Shown one piece after another: positions 33,322 to 42,505 of a DNA stretch of 64,000 nucleotides (positions within the stretch are counted from its first letter, which is position 1; the number at the start of each line of letters is the position of its first letter). This stretch comes from Pontibacter sp. SGAir0037 (GTDB lineage: Bacteria; Bacteroidota; Bacteroidia; Cytophagales; Hymenobacteraceae): assembly GCF_005491705.1 (NCBI RefSeq), contig NZ_CP028092.1, forward strand, positions 4,650,001-4,714,000. Direction: 5' to 3'. The notes beneath the pieces are model-generated. The model worked only from the letters and a program-made list of their open reading frames with translations. It was not told where the DNA came from and did no database searches. The position numbers and the translations under genes were made by a program.

Positions 33322-33693
33322 ATGCTGATTTATATTACTATTCTACTAAAGTTAATCACTTTTTTTGATGTATCAGCTTTAGAATCAACTGATAAGCCAG
33401 TTGTAGCAGAGCAGGATTACTGTAAAATTTATGGCGCAGTATACCTGGAGCGGGACCCTAAATATAAGAATAGTGCTGCTTATACCGTTTTTCTGGGTGA
33501 AGAGGAAGCCTTTGCTAACTTGGTGGTTTTTAAGGAGAACAACAAGCTGTTTGCAGATGTAACCGGCACCTGGTACATCACTCCGAACAAAGCTTTTGCT
33601 GATCATGTGCTTTTTGTGACCGAGAATCGCAATCTGGCCCAATTTACCGTTCATTTTACCCAAGTGCGCTCCCTTGCCGGGTGTCGCGAATAA
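33322..33693 (+). CDS. Small secreted protein, DUF6150-like
   Basis: The 123-residue protein begins with a hydrophobic stretch (MLIYITILLKLITFFDVSAL) that may be a signal peptide. The rest consists of short repeating units with a FA(D/N) core: EEEAFANLVVFKENN, NKLFADVTGTWYITPN, KAFADHVLFVTENR. Cysteines occur in DYCKIYGAVYLE and at the end in LAGCRE and could pair. From memory this fits the DUF6150 family of Bacteroidota. Function is unknown. It is nine bases before prmA and probably co-transcribed with it. Confidence 0.68.
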   Translation: MLIYITILLKLITFFDVSALESTDKPVVAEQDYCKIYGAVYLERDPKYKNSAAYTVFLGEEEAFANLVVFKENNKLFADVTGTWYITPNKAFADHVLFVTENRNLAQFTVHFTQVRSLAGCRE

Positions 33694-33702
33694 CACATAC
33701 CC

Positions 33703-34533
33703 ATGGATTTTATAGAAGTAACCTTAAAGGTTGATGCTGATTTTGCCGATATTCTTACGGCTGAATTAGGAGAGTTAGGCTTTGATGCCTTTGTTGAAAC
33801 AGAAGATGGATTTAGTGCCTATGCCGAAGAAGCAAATTTTTCGCAGGAAGAGCTGGATGAAATGCTGGAGCGCTACAAAGGTTTAGTGGAGGTAAGTTAT
33901 ACCACCCAAAAAATTGCACGCCAAAACTGGAACGAGGAGTGGGAACGTAATTTTGAGCCTCTTTTTATTGCCGGTCAGGTGTCGGTGCGGGCTTCTTTTC
34001 ATGAAGCTCCTGCCAACGCAACTTACGACATTGTTATTAACCCTAAAATGTCTTTCGGCACAGGCCACCACGAAACCACTACTCTGATGATCGAGAACCA
34101 GTTAACGGTAGATCATGAAGGCAAACGTGTGCTGGATATGGGATGTGGAACGGCCATTCTGGCTATCATGGCAGGTAAGCTGGGTGCATCTGAAATTGTG
34201 GGTGTGGATATTGAAGACTGGACCGTAGAAAATGCGCGGGAAAATGCCCAGATAAATGCTTTTCCGGGTATAGAAGTGCGATTAGGCGGGGCCGAAACCA
34301 TTGCCGGAGATGAGCCTTATGATATAGTTCTGGCCAATATAAACCGGAATGTTTTACTGGAAGATATGCCCGCTTATGTTGCTGTTCTAAAGCCACAGGG
34401 CCGGCTTCTGTTAAGCGGCTTCTATACCGAAGATCTGAGCATCCTTCAGGATAGAGCAAGCAAACTAGGATTAAAGTATATCTCCCACCGAGTAAAGAAC
34501 AATTGGGTGTCTGCCATTTTTCAGGCAAACTAA
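33703..34533 (+). CDS. prmA: Ribosomal protein L11 methyltransferase
   Basis: PrmA methylates lysines of ribosomal protein L11. The 276-residue protein has the N-terminal recognition domain with IARQNWNEEWERNFEPLFIA, the family motif NPKMSFGTGHHETT, the SAM-binding motif VLDMGCGTAILAIMAGKLGA, and the NxxNxx-like VLANINRNVL. All expected motifs are present. It lies between the DUF6150-like gene and the giant exported protein (25 bases downstream), all on the plus strand. Confidence 0.95.
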   Translation: MDFIEVTLKVDADFADILTAELGELGFDAFVETEDGFSAYAEEANFSQEELDEMLERYKGLVEVSYTTQKIARQNWNEEWERNFEPLFIAGQVSVRASFHEAPANATYDIVINPKMSFGTGHHETTTLMIENQLTVDHEGKRVLDMGCGTAILAIMAGKLGASEIVGVDIEDWTVENARENAQINAFPGIEVRLGGAETIAGDEPYDIVLANINRNVLLEDMPAYVAVLKPQGRLLLSGFYTEDLSILQDRASKLGLKYISHRVKNNWVSAIFQAN

Positions 34534-34558
34534 CTATTGTGTACCAGCACCAAGTACC

Positions 34559-37500
34559 ATGAAAACACTTTTACCACTCTTATTCCTCCTGATATTTTTT
34601 ACAGCACAGGGGCAAAACAAACTTTCTAATGAGCCGGCTGCCTTTGTAGGCGATGCCAAAACCCTTCTTGTGACCAGCAAAGTAAGCGAAGCAGAAAAGC
34701 TGGCATCGGAGCTGGAGGCAGTTTGGAACAGCAACAAATTAAGCCAGAAGCAGCAAAAGCAGGTGATTGATATCGCTCAGCTGATACAGCGTAAGCGCCT
34801 CCCGGTTAACCCATACATGGGCTATTACTTTCAGATAGTAACAGCGTCTGTTAGCAAACACAACTTGCCTGGAAGTGAATTAGACAACCTGTTGCAGCTG
34901 GTTGCAAAAGTTGTGGAGGATGAAAAAGGAACTAATCTGGAGCGCTTTATGAGCACCAGCAGCCTGTTCCTGAGCACTGGTAAGCTTTTCGAAAGCAAGA
35001 ACTATAAACTGTATGCTACAGGCGGCTCATTTAGCTTTGTGCATGCAGGAAATGCTTCCGGTAAATCAGAAGATAGTGCTACGGGAGCAAGTGAGTGGGA
35101 TAACTTTTCTTGGGATGATGAAACAGCACCGGAAGAATCTATTGATGATGGCTGGGGAACTCCAGGGGACAAGCCTGCAAAAAAGATAGATCCGAAGGTA
35201 GCGGAGCAGAAACGCAAAGAAGCTATAAAGCAAAGCTTTATTCCGGTTCAGCCGAAGGTCTACGGGCCGGTTATTAAACTCGAAAATGTAAATCTGACGA
35301 TCGTAACTGCATACGATTCAACTTCTGTGCAGAAAACTAGCGGACAGCTGATGCCGGCTCAATACCTGTTTGTTGGAGAAGGAGGGTCATACGAATGGGA
35401 AGCTATTGGTAAGCCTGCTTCTGCAATTTTCAGGAAGTACAGCTTCGAAATCCGGACACCTGCTTTTAAAGTGCCGGATGTTACCTTAAGCTATCCTGCC
35501 ACACTCGAGGCGTCTGTTGAAGGAGGCTTTGAGTTCAGGAGCACCAAACGGAACAACAAAGGCCAGAAAGAATATCCTCGCTTTGCTTCTTTTACCAACG
35601 ATGCTAAAATGAAGAACCTGGGTAATAACATAGGCTACAGAGGCGGTTTTACTTTGGTAGGCGATAGAATTGGTAGCCGCCCACTCGATGGCAGCTTGTC
35701 TGAAGTAGTGGTTTCGCATAATGGGGAACGTAAATTCAGATCTAAGTCTCACAATTTCAACTTAAGCGACTCTACCTTTACCGCTTCCCGTGCTTCTATT
35801 GTGCTTTATCAGAAGAAAGATTCTATTACACACCCGGCCATGCAGCTTCGATTCTCTAAAGCGCAGAATGAGCTGGTGCTCTCAAAAGACAAAGGAAGCT
35901 ATAAAAAAACGCCTTTTTTCGACACCTATCATAAAATGGAAATTACAGCAGAGCGGCTGCAATGGAACTTAAGCTCACCTGAAGTACACTTTATGACAGT
36001 AAGTGCCAACACTTATGTGCCGGTGCAGCTGGAGTCTACGCAATACTATTCTAATAACCGCTATCAGCAGCTCATAGGTGTAGCCACTTTTCATCCGCTG
36101 CAGGTAATTGTTTCTCATGCCGCTAAAACCAAGAAAATGGAGTTTTACGCAGCTGAGGTAGCCAGTACCAGCAAGATTAATGAAGCGGCGATAAAGGAAG
36201 CCGCTAAAAACCTGGCTTACGATGGTTACTTAAGTTTTAATGGCGAAACAGGTCATATAGCTTTAAAGCCCAAAGCTTTGCATTATGTGGGAGCTTCCCA
36301 CAAAACAATAGATTACGACCACCTGGTAATTAAATCTATTGCCCCATCAGGTAAAAATGCCACTCTTAACCTCAACGACAACAAACTGCTTGTGCGCGGG
36401 GTTGATAAGATCACCTTCAACAACGATTCGGTTAGTGTTTATGCCAAGCCTGATAGTGGCATTGTAAGGGTATTGAGTAAGCGGGATATAGAATTTAATG
36501 GGCAGGTGTTTGCAGGCCGGTTGGCTTTCAGAGGTACTCAGTTCCTGTTTAATTACGATGATTTTATGATCGACATGCAGAAGCTGGACACTGTTGCCCT
36601 GATGCAGACCAACCGGCGTCTGGCAACAAAGCCTCTGTCGTTGGAACAGGTGCTTACGAGCAGGTCGGGCAAAATGTCAGGCAAACTTTACATCAACAAA
36701 CCGAATAATAAATCCGGCAAAGAAACATTCTCAGATTACCCAAAATTTGATGCTCCACAAGGGGGGCAGGTAGCCTTTAGCAAGCCAGGCGTGTTGGGTG
36801 GAGCCTACGATAGTACGGTATACTTCGATATTCCTCCTTTCAAAATGGATAGTTTGAGTACAGGTAAAAGTGCTGTTGCCTTTGACGGAACCTTTAACTC
36901 AGGGGGGATTTTTCCGCCTATCAAAACAAAGCTTACCCTGATGCCAGATAAAACGCTGGGCTTCTACTATCAGCCTTCCTCTAACGGCTTACCAGCCTAT
37001 GGCGGTAAGGGCATGGTATACGATACCATTATGATGAGCTCCAGCGGTATACAAAGTAAAGGTAGGATTAAATACTTGGCGGCTACTTTAGAGGCTCCTG
37101 ATTTTACCTATTACAAAGAAGCCGTTACGACCAAGTCTGGCACAAAGGCTACTATAAAGGAGGGTGGAAGTGCCAGCTATCCGGTTGTGGATGTGCCTTC
37201 GTATGAGTTAACATGGCTGCCGAAGCAGGATACCATGTATATAGTGGCGGCAAAGGAGCCGATGCAGGTATACAAAGAGCAATACAAATTTAAAGGTACT
37301 GCAAAACTGGCACCTGGAGGCTTGTATGGAAGCGGAGAGTTGAGCAACCCGACAGCCAGCATTGTTTCGCCAGCACTTCAGTTTAAGGAAAGAAGCTTTT
37401 CCGGCAACCACGCCCAGATGACGGTGAAATCAGATGTGGAGGGTAAGGCCGCTATAAAAGCACAGGACGTGGCCATTGCCTATGACCTTTCCAAAAACAA

Positions 37501-39349
37501 CGTTGAATTTTCCAGTGAGCAGAAAGGCGTAGCCAGTATTGAGTTCCCCAAGGCTCAGTATAAAACATCTATGACAAGTGCTTTCTGGGATATTGCCAAG
37601 CAGAAGGTAAGTCTGAAGGCTGATGCCCAGAACGGAAACAATTATTTCTACTCAATGCACCCACAGCAGCACGGGCTGCGCTTTAAAGTGGCAACAGGGG
37701 AGTATGATCTGAAAGAGAATATTATCTTGGCAGGTGGTGTGCCTTACATTTCTGTTGCTGATACCTATGTTGTGCCCGATAGCGGTAAGGTAGTGGTAGC
37801 TGGCGATGCCACTATCAAAACACTGCGCAATGCCCGCGTAATGGCCGACTCTCTGCAGCAGTTCCACAAGCTGTATGCCGGTAACATTAATGTGCTTTCC
37901 CGTAAAGCTTTTAAGGGAGAGGCGCTTCACGATTACTATAATGCCGGTACCGACTCCTTTAAATTAAAGTTCTCCGACTTTATGTATGGCTTGCCGGAGT
38001 ACCAGGATGAGAAGTATAAGAAAAAATTAGAGAAAGAAGAGGCTCGCTTTTATACCTATGCTTCTGCCAATGTTAACGAGGCTACACCTTTTTACATTTT
38101 CCCGAGGGTGTTGTACCGGGGTAAGGTAACCATGCATGCCTCCAAACAACACATGGATTTTGCCGGAGATCTTAAACTCAACTTTATGGGTGGAGAAGGT
38201 GCTTCAGACTGGTTCCCATACAACGTGAGTACCTTTAACCCTGCTGATGCGCGAATTCCGATCATTAACGCGAAAACTGCCAGCGGAACGCCTTTATACA
38301 TAGGCCTGCATATAGCTAACGGTTACTCCAGTATCTACAACACATTCGTTTCTAAAAAGCAGCATGAAGAAGACCTGGATCTGTTTGTGGTGAACGGCCT
38401 GCTGAATTACGACAAAGACTTAAAAGAATTTAAGATAGGTGGAGAAGAGCGTGCTTACGGAAATGCTTATGAGGGTAATCTGCTCAAGTTTAATGAGGCA
38501 ACAAAAGCAATTACTTTTGAAGGCAAGATGAATCTGGTAAGGCCAACGAAGCACTTTAACCTGGAAGTGGCAGGAAGTGGCAAAGCCAACGTAGACAGCA
38601 GCCTGTATAACCTGGATGCTTTTATGGCTTTTGATTTGGAGGCTCCTGCACAGGCACTTACATTAATGGCAAAAGGTATTGCCGGCAATGCAGGCGGTTC
38701 GGCAGAAGCTTTAGACAGAAGCGAAGAACTGCTCTTTAAGCTGGGTGAATTTGTTGGCGATAAGGATGCGCGCAAGTATAAAGCCGAGGCTGCTGTTGCT
38801 CCGGTTGCACTGCCTAAGTTCTCAGGCAGGTTTGCCCGCAGTATGGTTTTTAGTGAGGTAAACCTGCAGTGGTCTGCCGAGCATAAAGCCTGGTACAGCG
38901 TTGGTAAACTGCACCTCTCTAACATGCTGAAAGAAGACGTAAATGCGCAACTGGACGGGTATGTGGAGCTCTATGAAGATGCTAACGGTGAGCCAGTGGT
39001 AAACATGTACATTCAGGCCGATCCTTACACCTGGTATTATGTCAGCCATTACGAAAACGGGCTTACGCTGGCATCGTCTAATGCTGAGTTTAATAAGGCT
39101 GTGCAGAAAGCCAAGGCAAAGGGTAGCCGAGGTGCAAAATATGGTGTGTATCCAGGCGAACCAATTGAGAAGAACCAGTTTATGGAGCACTTCCAGAAGA
39201 GCTACCTGAAGGGGAAAGAAGGATTTAAGGCAGCAACTGATCAGCCCAGTTATGATGCTGCTCCCTTAGATGCAGGTGCAGACGACCCAAAAGATCAAAA
39301 AGACAAGAAAAAGAAGAAAAAGGGAGATCCCTTCGGAATAGAGGAGTAA
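34559..39349 (+). CDS. Giant exported beta-rich protein of unknown function
   Basis: The 1596-residue protein has a signal peptide (MKTLLPLLFLLIFFTAQG). A helical region (about 20-140) and an acidic Trp/Ser/Asp linker (168-210, e.g. EWDNFSWDDETAPEESIDDG) follow. Beyond that are over 1200 residues of beta-rich sequence with many short strands, such as FNGQVFAGRLAFRGTQFLFN, GRIKYLAATLEAPDFTYY and ASIVSPALQFKERSFSGNHA. The tail is lysine-rich (KDKKKKKKGDPFGIEE). The strand pattern recalls OstA/LptD-type jelly rolls, but I see no lipobox, catalytic motif or membrane helix after the signal. Similar very large proteins occur in other Cytophagales. Function is unknown; it sits 25 bases after prmA. 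Confidence 0.8.
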   Translation: MKTLLPLLFLLIFFTAQGQNKLSNEPAAFVGDAKTLLVTSKVSEAEKLASELEAVWNSNKLSQKQQKQVIDIAQLIQRKRLPVNPYMGYYFQIVTASVSKHNLPGSELDNLLQLVAKVVEDEKGTNLERFMSTSSLFLSTGKLFESKNYKLYATGGSFSFVHAGNASGKSEDSATGASEWDNFSWDDETAPEESIDDGWGTPGDKPAKKIDPKVAEQKRKEAIKQSFIPVQPKVYGPVIKLENVNLTIVTAYDSTSVQKTSGQLMPAQYLFVGEGGSYEWEAIGKPASAIFRKYSFEIRTPAFKVPDVTLSYPATLEASVEGGFEFRSTKRNNKGQKEYPRFASFTNDAKMKNLGNNIGYRGGFTLVGDRIGSRPLDGSLSEVVVSHNGERKFRSKSHNFNLSDSTFTASRASIVLYQKKDSITHPAMQLRFSKAQNELVLSKDKGSYKKTPFFDTYHKMEITAERLQWNLSSPEVHFMTVSANTYVPVQLESTQYYSNNRYQQLIGVATFHPLQVIVSHAAKTKKMEFYAAEVASTSKINEAAIKEAAKNLAYDGYLSFNGETGHIALKPKALHYVGASHKTIDYDHLVIKSIAPSGKNATLNLNDNKLLVRGVDKITFNNDSVSVYAKPDSGIVRVLSKRDIEFNGQVFAGRLAFRGTQFLFNYDDFMIDMQKLDTVALMQTNRRLATKPLSLEQVLTSRSGKMSGKLYINKPNNKSGKETFSDYPKFDAPQGGQVAFSKPGVLGGAYDSTVYFDIPPFKMDSLSTGKSAVAFDGTFNSGGIFPPIKTKLTLMPDKTLGFYYQPSSNGLPAYGGKGMVYDTIMMSSSGIQSKGRIKYLAATLEAPDFTYYKEAVTTKSGTKATIKEGGSASYPVVDVPSYELTWLPKQDTMYIVAAKEPMQVYKEQYKFKGTAKLAPGGLYGSGELSNPTASIVSPALQFKERSFSGNHAQMTVKSDVEGKAAIKAQDVAIAYDLSKNNVEFSSEQKGVASIEFPKAQYKTSMTSAFWDIAKQKVSLKADAQNGNNYFYSMHPQQHGLRFKVATGEYDLKENIILAGGVPYISVADTYVVPDSGKVVVAGDATIKTLRNARVMADSLQQFHKLYAGNINVLSRKAFKGEALHDYYNAGTDSFKLKFSDFMYGLPEYQDEKYKKKLEKEEARFYTYASANVNEATPFYIFPRVLYRGKVTMHASKQHMDFAGDLKLNFMGGEGASDWFPYNVSTFNPADARIPIINAKTASGTPLYIGLHIANGYSSIYNTFVSKKQHEEDLDLFVVNGLLNYDKDLKEFKIGGEERAYGNAYEGNLLKFNEATKAITFEGKMNLVRPTKHFNLEVAGSGKANVDSSLYNLDAFMAFDLEAPAQALTLMAKGIAGNAGGSAEALDRSEELLFKLGEFVGDKDARKYKAEAAVAPVALPKFSGRFARSMVFSEVNLQWSAEHKAWYSVGKLHLSNMLKEDVNAQLDGYVELYEDANGEPVVNMYIQADPYTWYYVSHYENGLTLASSNAEFNKAVQKAKAKGSRGAKYGVYPGEPIEKNQFMEHFQKSYLKGKEGFKAATDQPSYDAAPLDAGADDPKDQKDKKKKKKGDPFGIEE

Positions 39350-39520
39350 AGCGATTCGTATAACCAGTAGTAAATATTAGTACGTATATAAGGAAAGATG
39401 TATAGTTTTAGAATTTAAATTAACTTCTTGCTATATTTGGACTTGTTTTGTTATATAAATTTGTAGCTTGGCGAAGCATCAACAGCTTGCCACAAGCTTA
39501 AAGAGATACTGCTTTTGTAC

Positions 39521-40165
39521 ATGGAATTACTGATTATTGCTATACTTTGTGTTGCTGCTTATCTGATAGGCTCTATCCCAACAGCTGTCTGGCTTGGGAA
39601 GGCGTACTATGGGATTGATATACGCCAGCATGGTAGCGGGAACTCAGGCGCTACCAATACTTTCCGGGTGCTGGGTAAGAAGCCAGGCACTATCGTTATG
39701 TTGATCGATATTTTTAAAGGATGGACAGCCACATCGTTAGCGGGTTTCCTGATTATTTTCGATCTGATAGAGCCTGGCAATCTGATTATATTTCAGCTGA
39801 TACTGGGAGCTTTATCGGTTGTAGGTCATATTTTCCCGATCTATGAGCGCTTTGTAGGAGGTAAGGGAGTAGCTACTTTATTGGGAATGATGCTGGCCAT
39901 TCAAACAGAAGTGGCTTTAATGTGTATCATCATTTTTGTAATTGTGCTGCTTACTTCCAAATATGTTTCCTTAGGCTCTATGATAGCAGCGCTGGCTTTC
40001 CCGATTCTGTTGTTGTTGCCACGCTTCAGCCCTGAGAGCCCTATCTTGATTGTGTTTGGGTTTATACTTTTTGCTGTTGTAGTGCTTACACACCGCAAAA
40101 ATATTAATCGCCTGCTGCAGGGCGAAGAAAGTAAAGCCAACATTAAATTAGGCCGGAAGAAGTAG
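39521..40165 (+). CDS. plsY: Glycerol-3-phosphate acyltransferase PlsY
   Basis: PlsY transfers an acyl group from acyl-phosphate to glycerol 3-phosphate, the first step of phospholipid synthesis. The 214-residue inner-membrane protein has the three signature loops: YLIGSIPTAVWLGK near the start, GSGNSGATNTFRVLGKKPG and the GGKGVATLLG loop. The ATG at 39521 follows a TTG six bases earlier that is also open, but ATG gives the family start. Two TAnnTTTG boxes (39432 and 39456) lie upstream. It ends in a basic tail, NIKLGRKK. Confidence 0.95.
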   Translation: MELLIIAILCVAAYLIGSIPTAVWLGKAYYGIDIRQHGSGNSGATNTFRVLGKKPGTIVMLIDIFKGWTATSLAGFLIIFDLIEPGNLIIFQLILGALSVVGHIFPIYERFVGGKGVATLLGMMLAIQTEVALMCIIIFVIVLLTSKYVSLGSMIAALAFPILLLLPRFSPESPILIVFGFILFAVVVLTHRKNINRLLQGEESKANIKLGRKK

Positions 40166-40201
40166 TTATAAAACGATTTGCAGGAGTAACAACTCCTTTA
40201 T

Positions 40202-40235
40202 AAAGCCACCCTTGCAGAAGAGGGTGGCTTTTTTT
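40202..40235 (+). terminator. Terminator after plsY
   Basis: AAAGCCACCCT (40202-40212) pairs with AGGGTGGCTTT (40221-40231) and a T7 run follows. It lies between plsY and the dipeptidase gene. Confidence 0.88.
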
Positions 40236-40265
40236 GTACCTTTATGCAAACTAATTACGCTGTTT

Positions 40266-41627
40266 ATGAACCAATATATCTCCGAAAACCAGAATCGCTT
40301 TGTAGATGAACTGCTGGACATGTTGCGCATTCCTTCGGTAAGTGCCGATGCCAAGTTTAAGCAGGATGTAATACGTACGGCAGAATTTGTAAAACAGAAA
40401 CTGGAAGAAGCAGGAGCCGACCAAGTAGAACTATGTGAAACAGCCGGCTATCCGGTTGTCTATGGCGAGAAAATAATAGACCCTGCTTTGCCTACTGTGC
40501 TGGTGTATGGGCACTACGATGTGCAACCTGCCGATCCGTATGAACTCTGGGCCTCGCCACCTTTTGAGCCTGTTGTGAAAGACGGCAAAATATATGCGCG
40601 TGGTGCCTGCGACGACAAAGGCCAGATGTATATGCATATAAAAGCATTTGAAGTGATGATGCGCAACAACAGCCTGCCCTGTAATGTTAGGTTTATGATT
40701 GAAGGGGAGGAGGAGATTGGCTCAGTTAACCTTGGCACTTTCGTAAAAGAAAACAAAGAAAGGCTGAAAGGCGATGTAATAGTTATTTCAGATACAAGTA
40801 TGCTGGGCAACGAAACACCATCCATCACAACGGGTTTACGTGGGTTAAGCTATGTAGAAGTAGAAGTGACAGGACCTAACCGCGATCTGCATTCAGGTAT
40901 GTACGGTGGTGCAGTGGCTAACCCTATTAATATCCTGTGCCAAATGATTGCTTCTTTGCATGATGAGAACAACCACATTACCATTCCTGGTTTTTACGAC
41001 AATGTGCAGGAGCTAAGCAGCGAAGAACGCGAAGAAATGGCCCGCGCACCCTTTAACTTGCAGAAGTATAAACAAGCGCTGGATTTAGGTGATGTGCACG
41101 GTGAAGCAGGTTACTCTACCATGGAGCGTACTTCTATCAGGCCTACACTGGATGTGAATGGTATCTGGGGCGGTTATACAGGTGAGGGTGCCAAAACGGT
41201 TATTGCATCAAAAGCCTATGCCAAAATCTCGATGCGCCTGGTACCAAACCAAACGGCAGATGAAATTACAGCAAAGTTCCAGAAGCATTTTGAGAATATT
41301 GCACCTGCCAGTGTAAAAGTAGTGGTAAAACCTCACCATGGAGGAGAGCCTGTTGTAACACCCACTAACTCTGTTGCTTACCAGGCTGCTGCCAAAGCTT
41401 ACGAAGCAACTTTTGGCGTAAAACCGGTTCCGGTACGTAGCGGTGGGTCTATTCCGATTGTAGCAATGTTTAAGTCGGAGCTAGGGCTTGACTCAGTGCT
41501 AATGGGCTTTGGGTTAGATTCAGATGCAATTCACTCGCCAAACGAAAGCTTTGGCCTGTTTAACTTTATGAAAGGAATAGAAACCATTCCGCTGTTTTAC
41601 CAGCACTTTACCGAAATGAGCAGGTAG
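40266..41627 (+). CDS. M20 family dipeptidase
   Basis: The 453-residue enzyme belongs to the M20 zinc peptidases (dipeptidase/carboxypeptidase G2 kind) that cut dipeptides. Metal ligands appear in VLVYGHYDVQP, RGACDDKGQMY, EGEEEIGS (with the general-base glutamate) and VISDTSM. The dimerisation domain begins near residue 190 (DLHSGMYGGAVANP), and the final ligand histidine is in DAIHSPNESFG. No signal peptide is evident, so it is cytosolic. I chose ATG at 40266 because the 18 residues upstream lie in the plsY terminator. Confidence 0.92.
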   Translation: MNQYISENQNRFVDELLDMLRIPSVSADAKFKQDVIRTAEFVKQKLEEAGADQVELCETAGYPVVYGEKIIDPALPTVLVYGHYDVQPADPYELWASPPFEPVVKDGKIYARGACDDKGQMYMHIKAFEVMMRNNSLPCNVRFMIEGEEEIGSVNLGTFVKENKERLKGDVIVISDTSMLGNETPSITTGLRGLSYVEVEVTGPNRDLHSGMYGGAVANPINILCQMIASLHDENNHITIPGFYDNVQELSSEEREEMARAPFNLQKYKQALDLGDVHGEAGYSTMERTSIRPTLDVNGIWGGYTGEGAKTVIASKAYAKISMRLVPNQTADEITAKFQKHFENIAPASVKVVVKPHHGGEPVVTPTNSVAYQAAAKAYEATFGVKPVPVRSGGSIPIVAMFKSELGLDSVLMGFGLDSDAIHSPNESFGLFNFMKGIETIPLFYQHFTEMSR

Positions 41628-41643
41628 CCTCGCCTTTACAGTT

Positions 41644-41681
41644 AAAAAGGAGGAGTTGTGAATACATGGCTCCTCCTTTTT
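41644..41681. terminator. Bidirectional terminator
   Basis: AAAAAGGAGGAG (41644-41655) pairs with CTCCTCCTTTTT (41670-41681), flanked by A and T runs. It separates the dipeptidase gene from the converging barrel gene. Confidence 0.85.
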
Positions 41682-41683
41682 AT

Positions 41684-42340
41684 TTATAAACCAGCAGGTT
41701 GGAAAACAGGCATAAGAAAACCTAAGGATAGTTGCCATGCCATATTGCGCTGTGCCGCATCCTGCGTAGAAATAGAACGGAGGCCGCCGGTATTGCGGAT
41801 GGATATAAAGAAGCCATTATCCATGATAAAACCGGCACCTACAGCATAACCATAGTCAAACCTTTTGAAATCGGCTGTTGAAAAGTCTTGCCTGCCTATT
41901 ACGGTAGGTTCTGTACCTCCTGTGCTGTTAAGGCTAACTCTGTTTACATCGCTACCTGCATGCAGCAAATACCCCAGGTACGGACCTGCTTCCAGGAAAA
42001 GACCAAATCGTTGTACCCTAATCAGTAGCGGAAGCTCCAGGTAATTGAAGTTTACATCTCCGGCATACATCTCGTTCTGGCCTACAAGCTGGTTGTTGTA
42101 GATAAAGCCTTTCCGGCTGTAGAGTAGCTCTGACTGAAAGGAGAGGGAAGAGACAAAATCGAAGTTGTAAATAATGCCGGCATGTAAACCAGCCTTGTTA
42201 TCGATGGAAGCGGAAGACACATCACTTCCGGTAATAGTTGTATAACCTCCACCTACCTTAGCCCCAAAGCGTGAATACTGAGCATACGAAGAGGCGGTGG
42301 CAGATAAAAGTATCAGTAAAAGTAAAATTTCCTTTTTCAT
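41684..42340 (-). CDS. PorT-like outer-membrane protein, paralogue 1
   Basis: The 218-residue protein has a signal peptide (KEILLLLILLSATASSYAQ) and the PorT/OMP_b-brl_2 pattern: SRFGAKVGGGYTTITGSD, NKAGLHAGIIYNF, LSFQSELLYSRKGF, NYLELPLLIRVQRFGLFLEA, GPYLGYLL. The end (WQLSLGFLMPVFQPAGL) is a few residues longer than usual. It is an outer-membrane barrel without a known enzyme role. It is the last of three same-strand paralogues; they differ enough to be old duplications. Confidence 0.85.
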   Translation of the reverse strand: MKKEILLLLILLSATASSYAQYSRFGAKVGGGYTTITGSDVSSASIDNKAGLHAGIIYNFDFVSSLSFQSELLYSRKGFIYNNQLVGQNEMYAGDVNFNYLELPLLIRVQRFGLFLEAGPYLGYLLHAGSDVNRVSLNSTGGTEPTVIGRQDFSTADFKRFDYGYAVGAGFIMDNGFFISIRNTGGLRSISTQDAAQRNMAWQLSLGFLMPVFQPAGL

Positions 42341-42437
42341 AGTTAGTTAAGAGTTAGGGCTGGTGGTCAGGCAAGCTGCAACATCCTGTTTCTTAACTTT
42401 TACTAGAACAAGCATAAAATTGTTGAAATATTTAAGC

Positions 42438-42488
42438 TTTAAAAGAAAAGCCAGCCCTGGCTAATCCGGAGCTGGCTTTTCTTTTAAA
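42438..42488 (-). terminator. Terminator of PorT-like paralogue 2
   Basis: Eighteen bases from 42438 (TTTAAAAGAAAAGCCAGC) pair with 42471-42488 (GCTGGCTTTTCTTTTAAA), loop of 15 bases. It lies 17 bases downstream of the gene ending at 42506. Confidence 0.85.
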
Positions 42489-42505
42489 CCGAAACTAAGG
42501 TCGTT

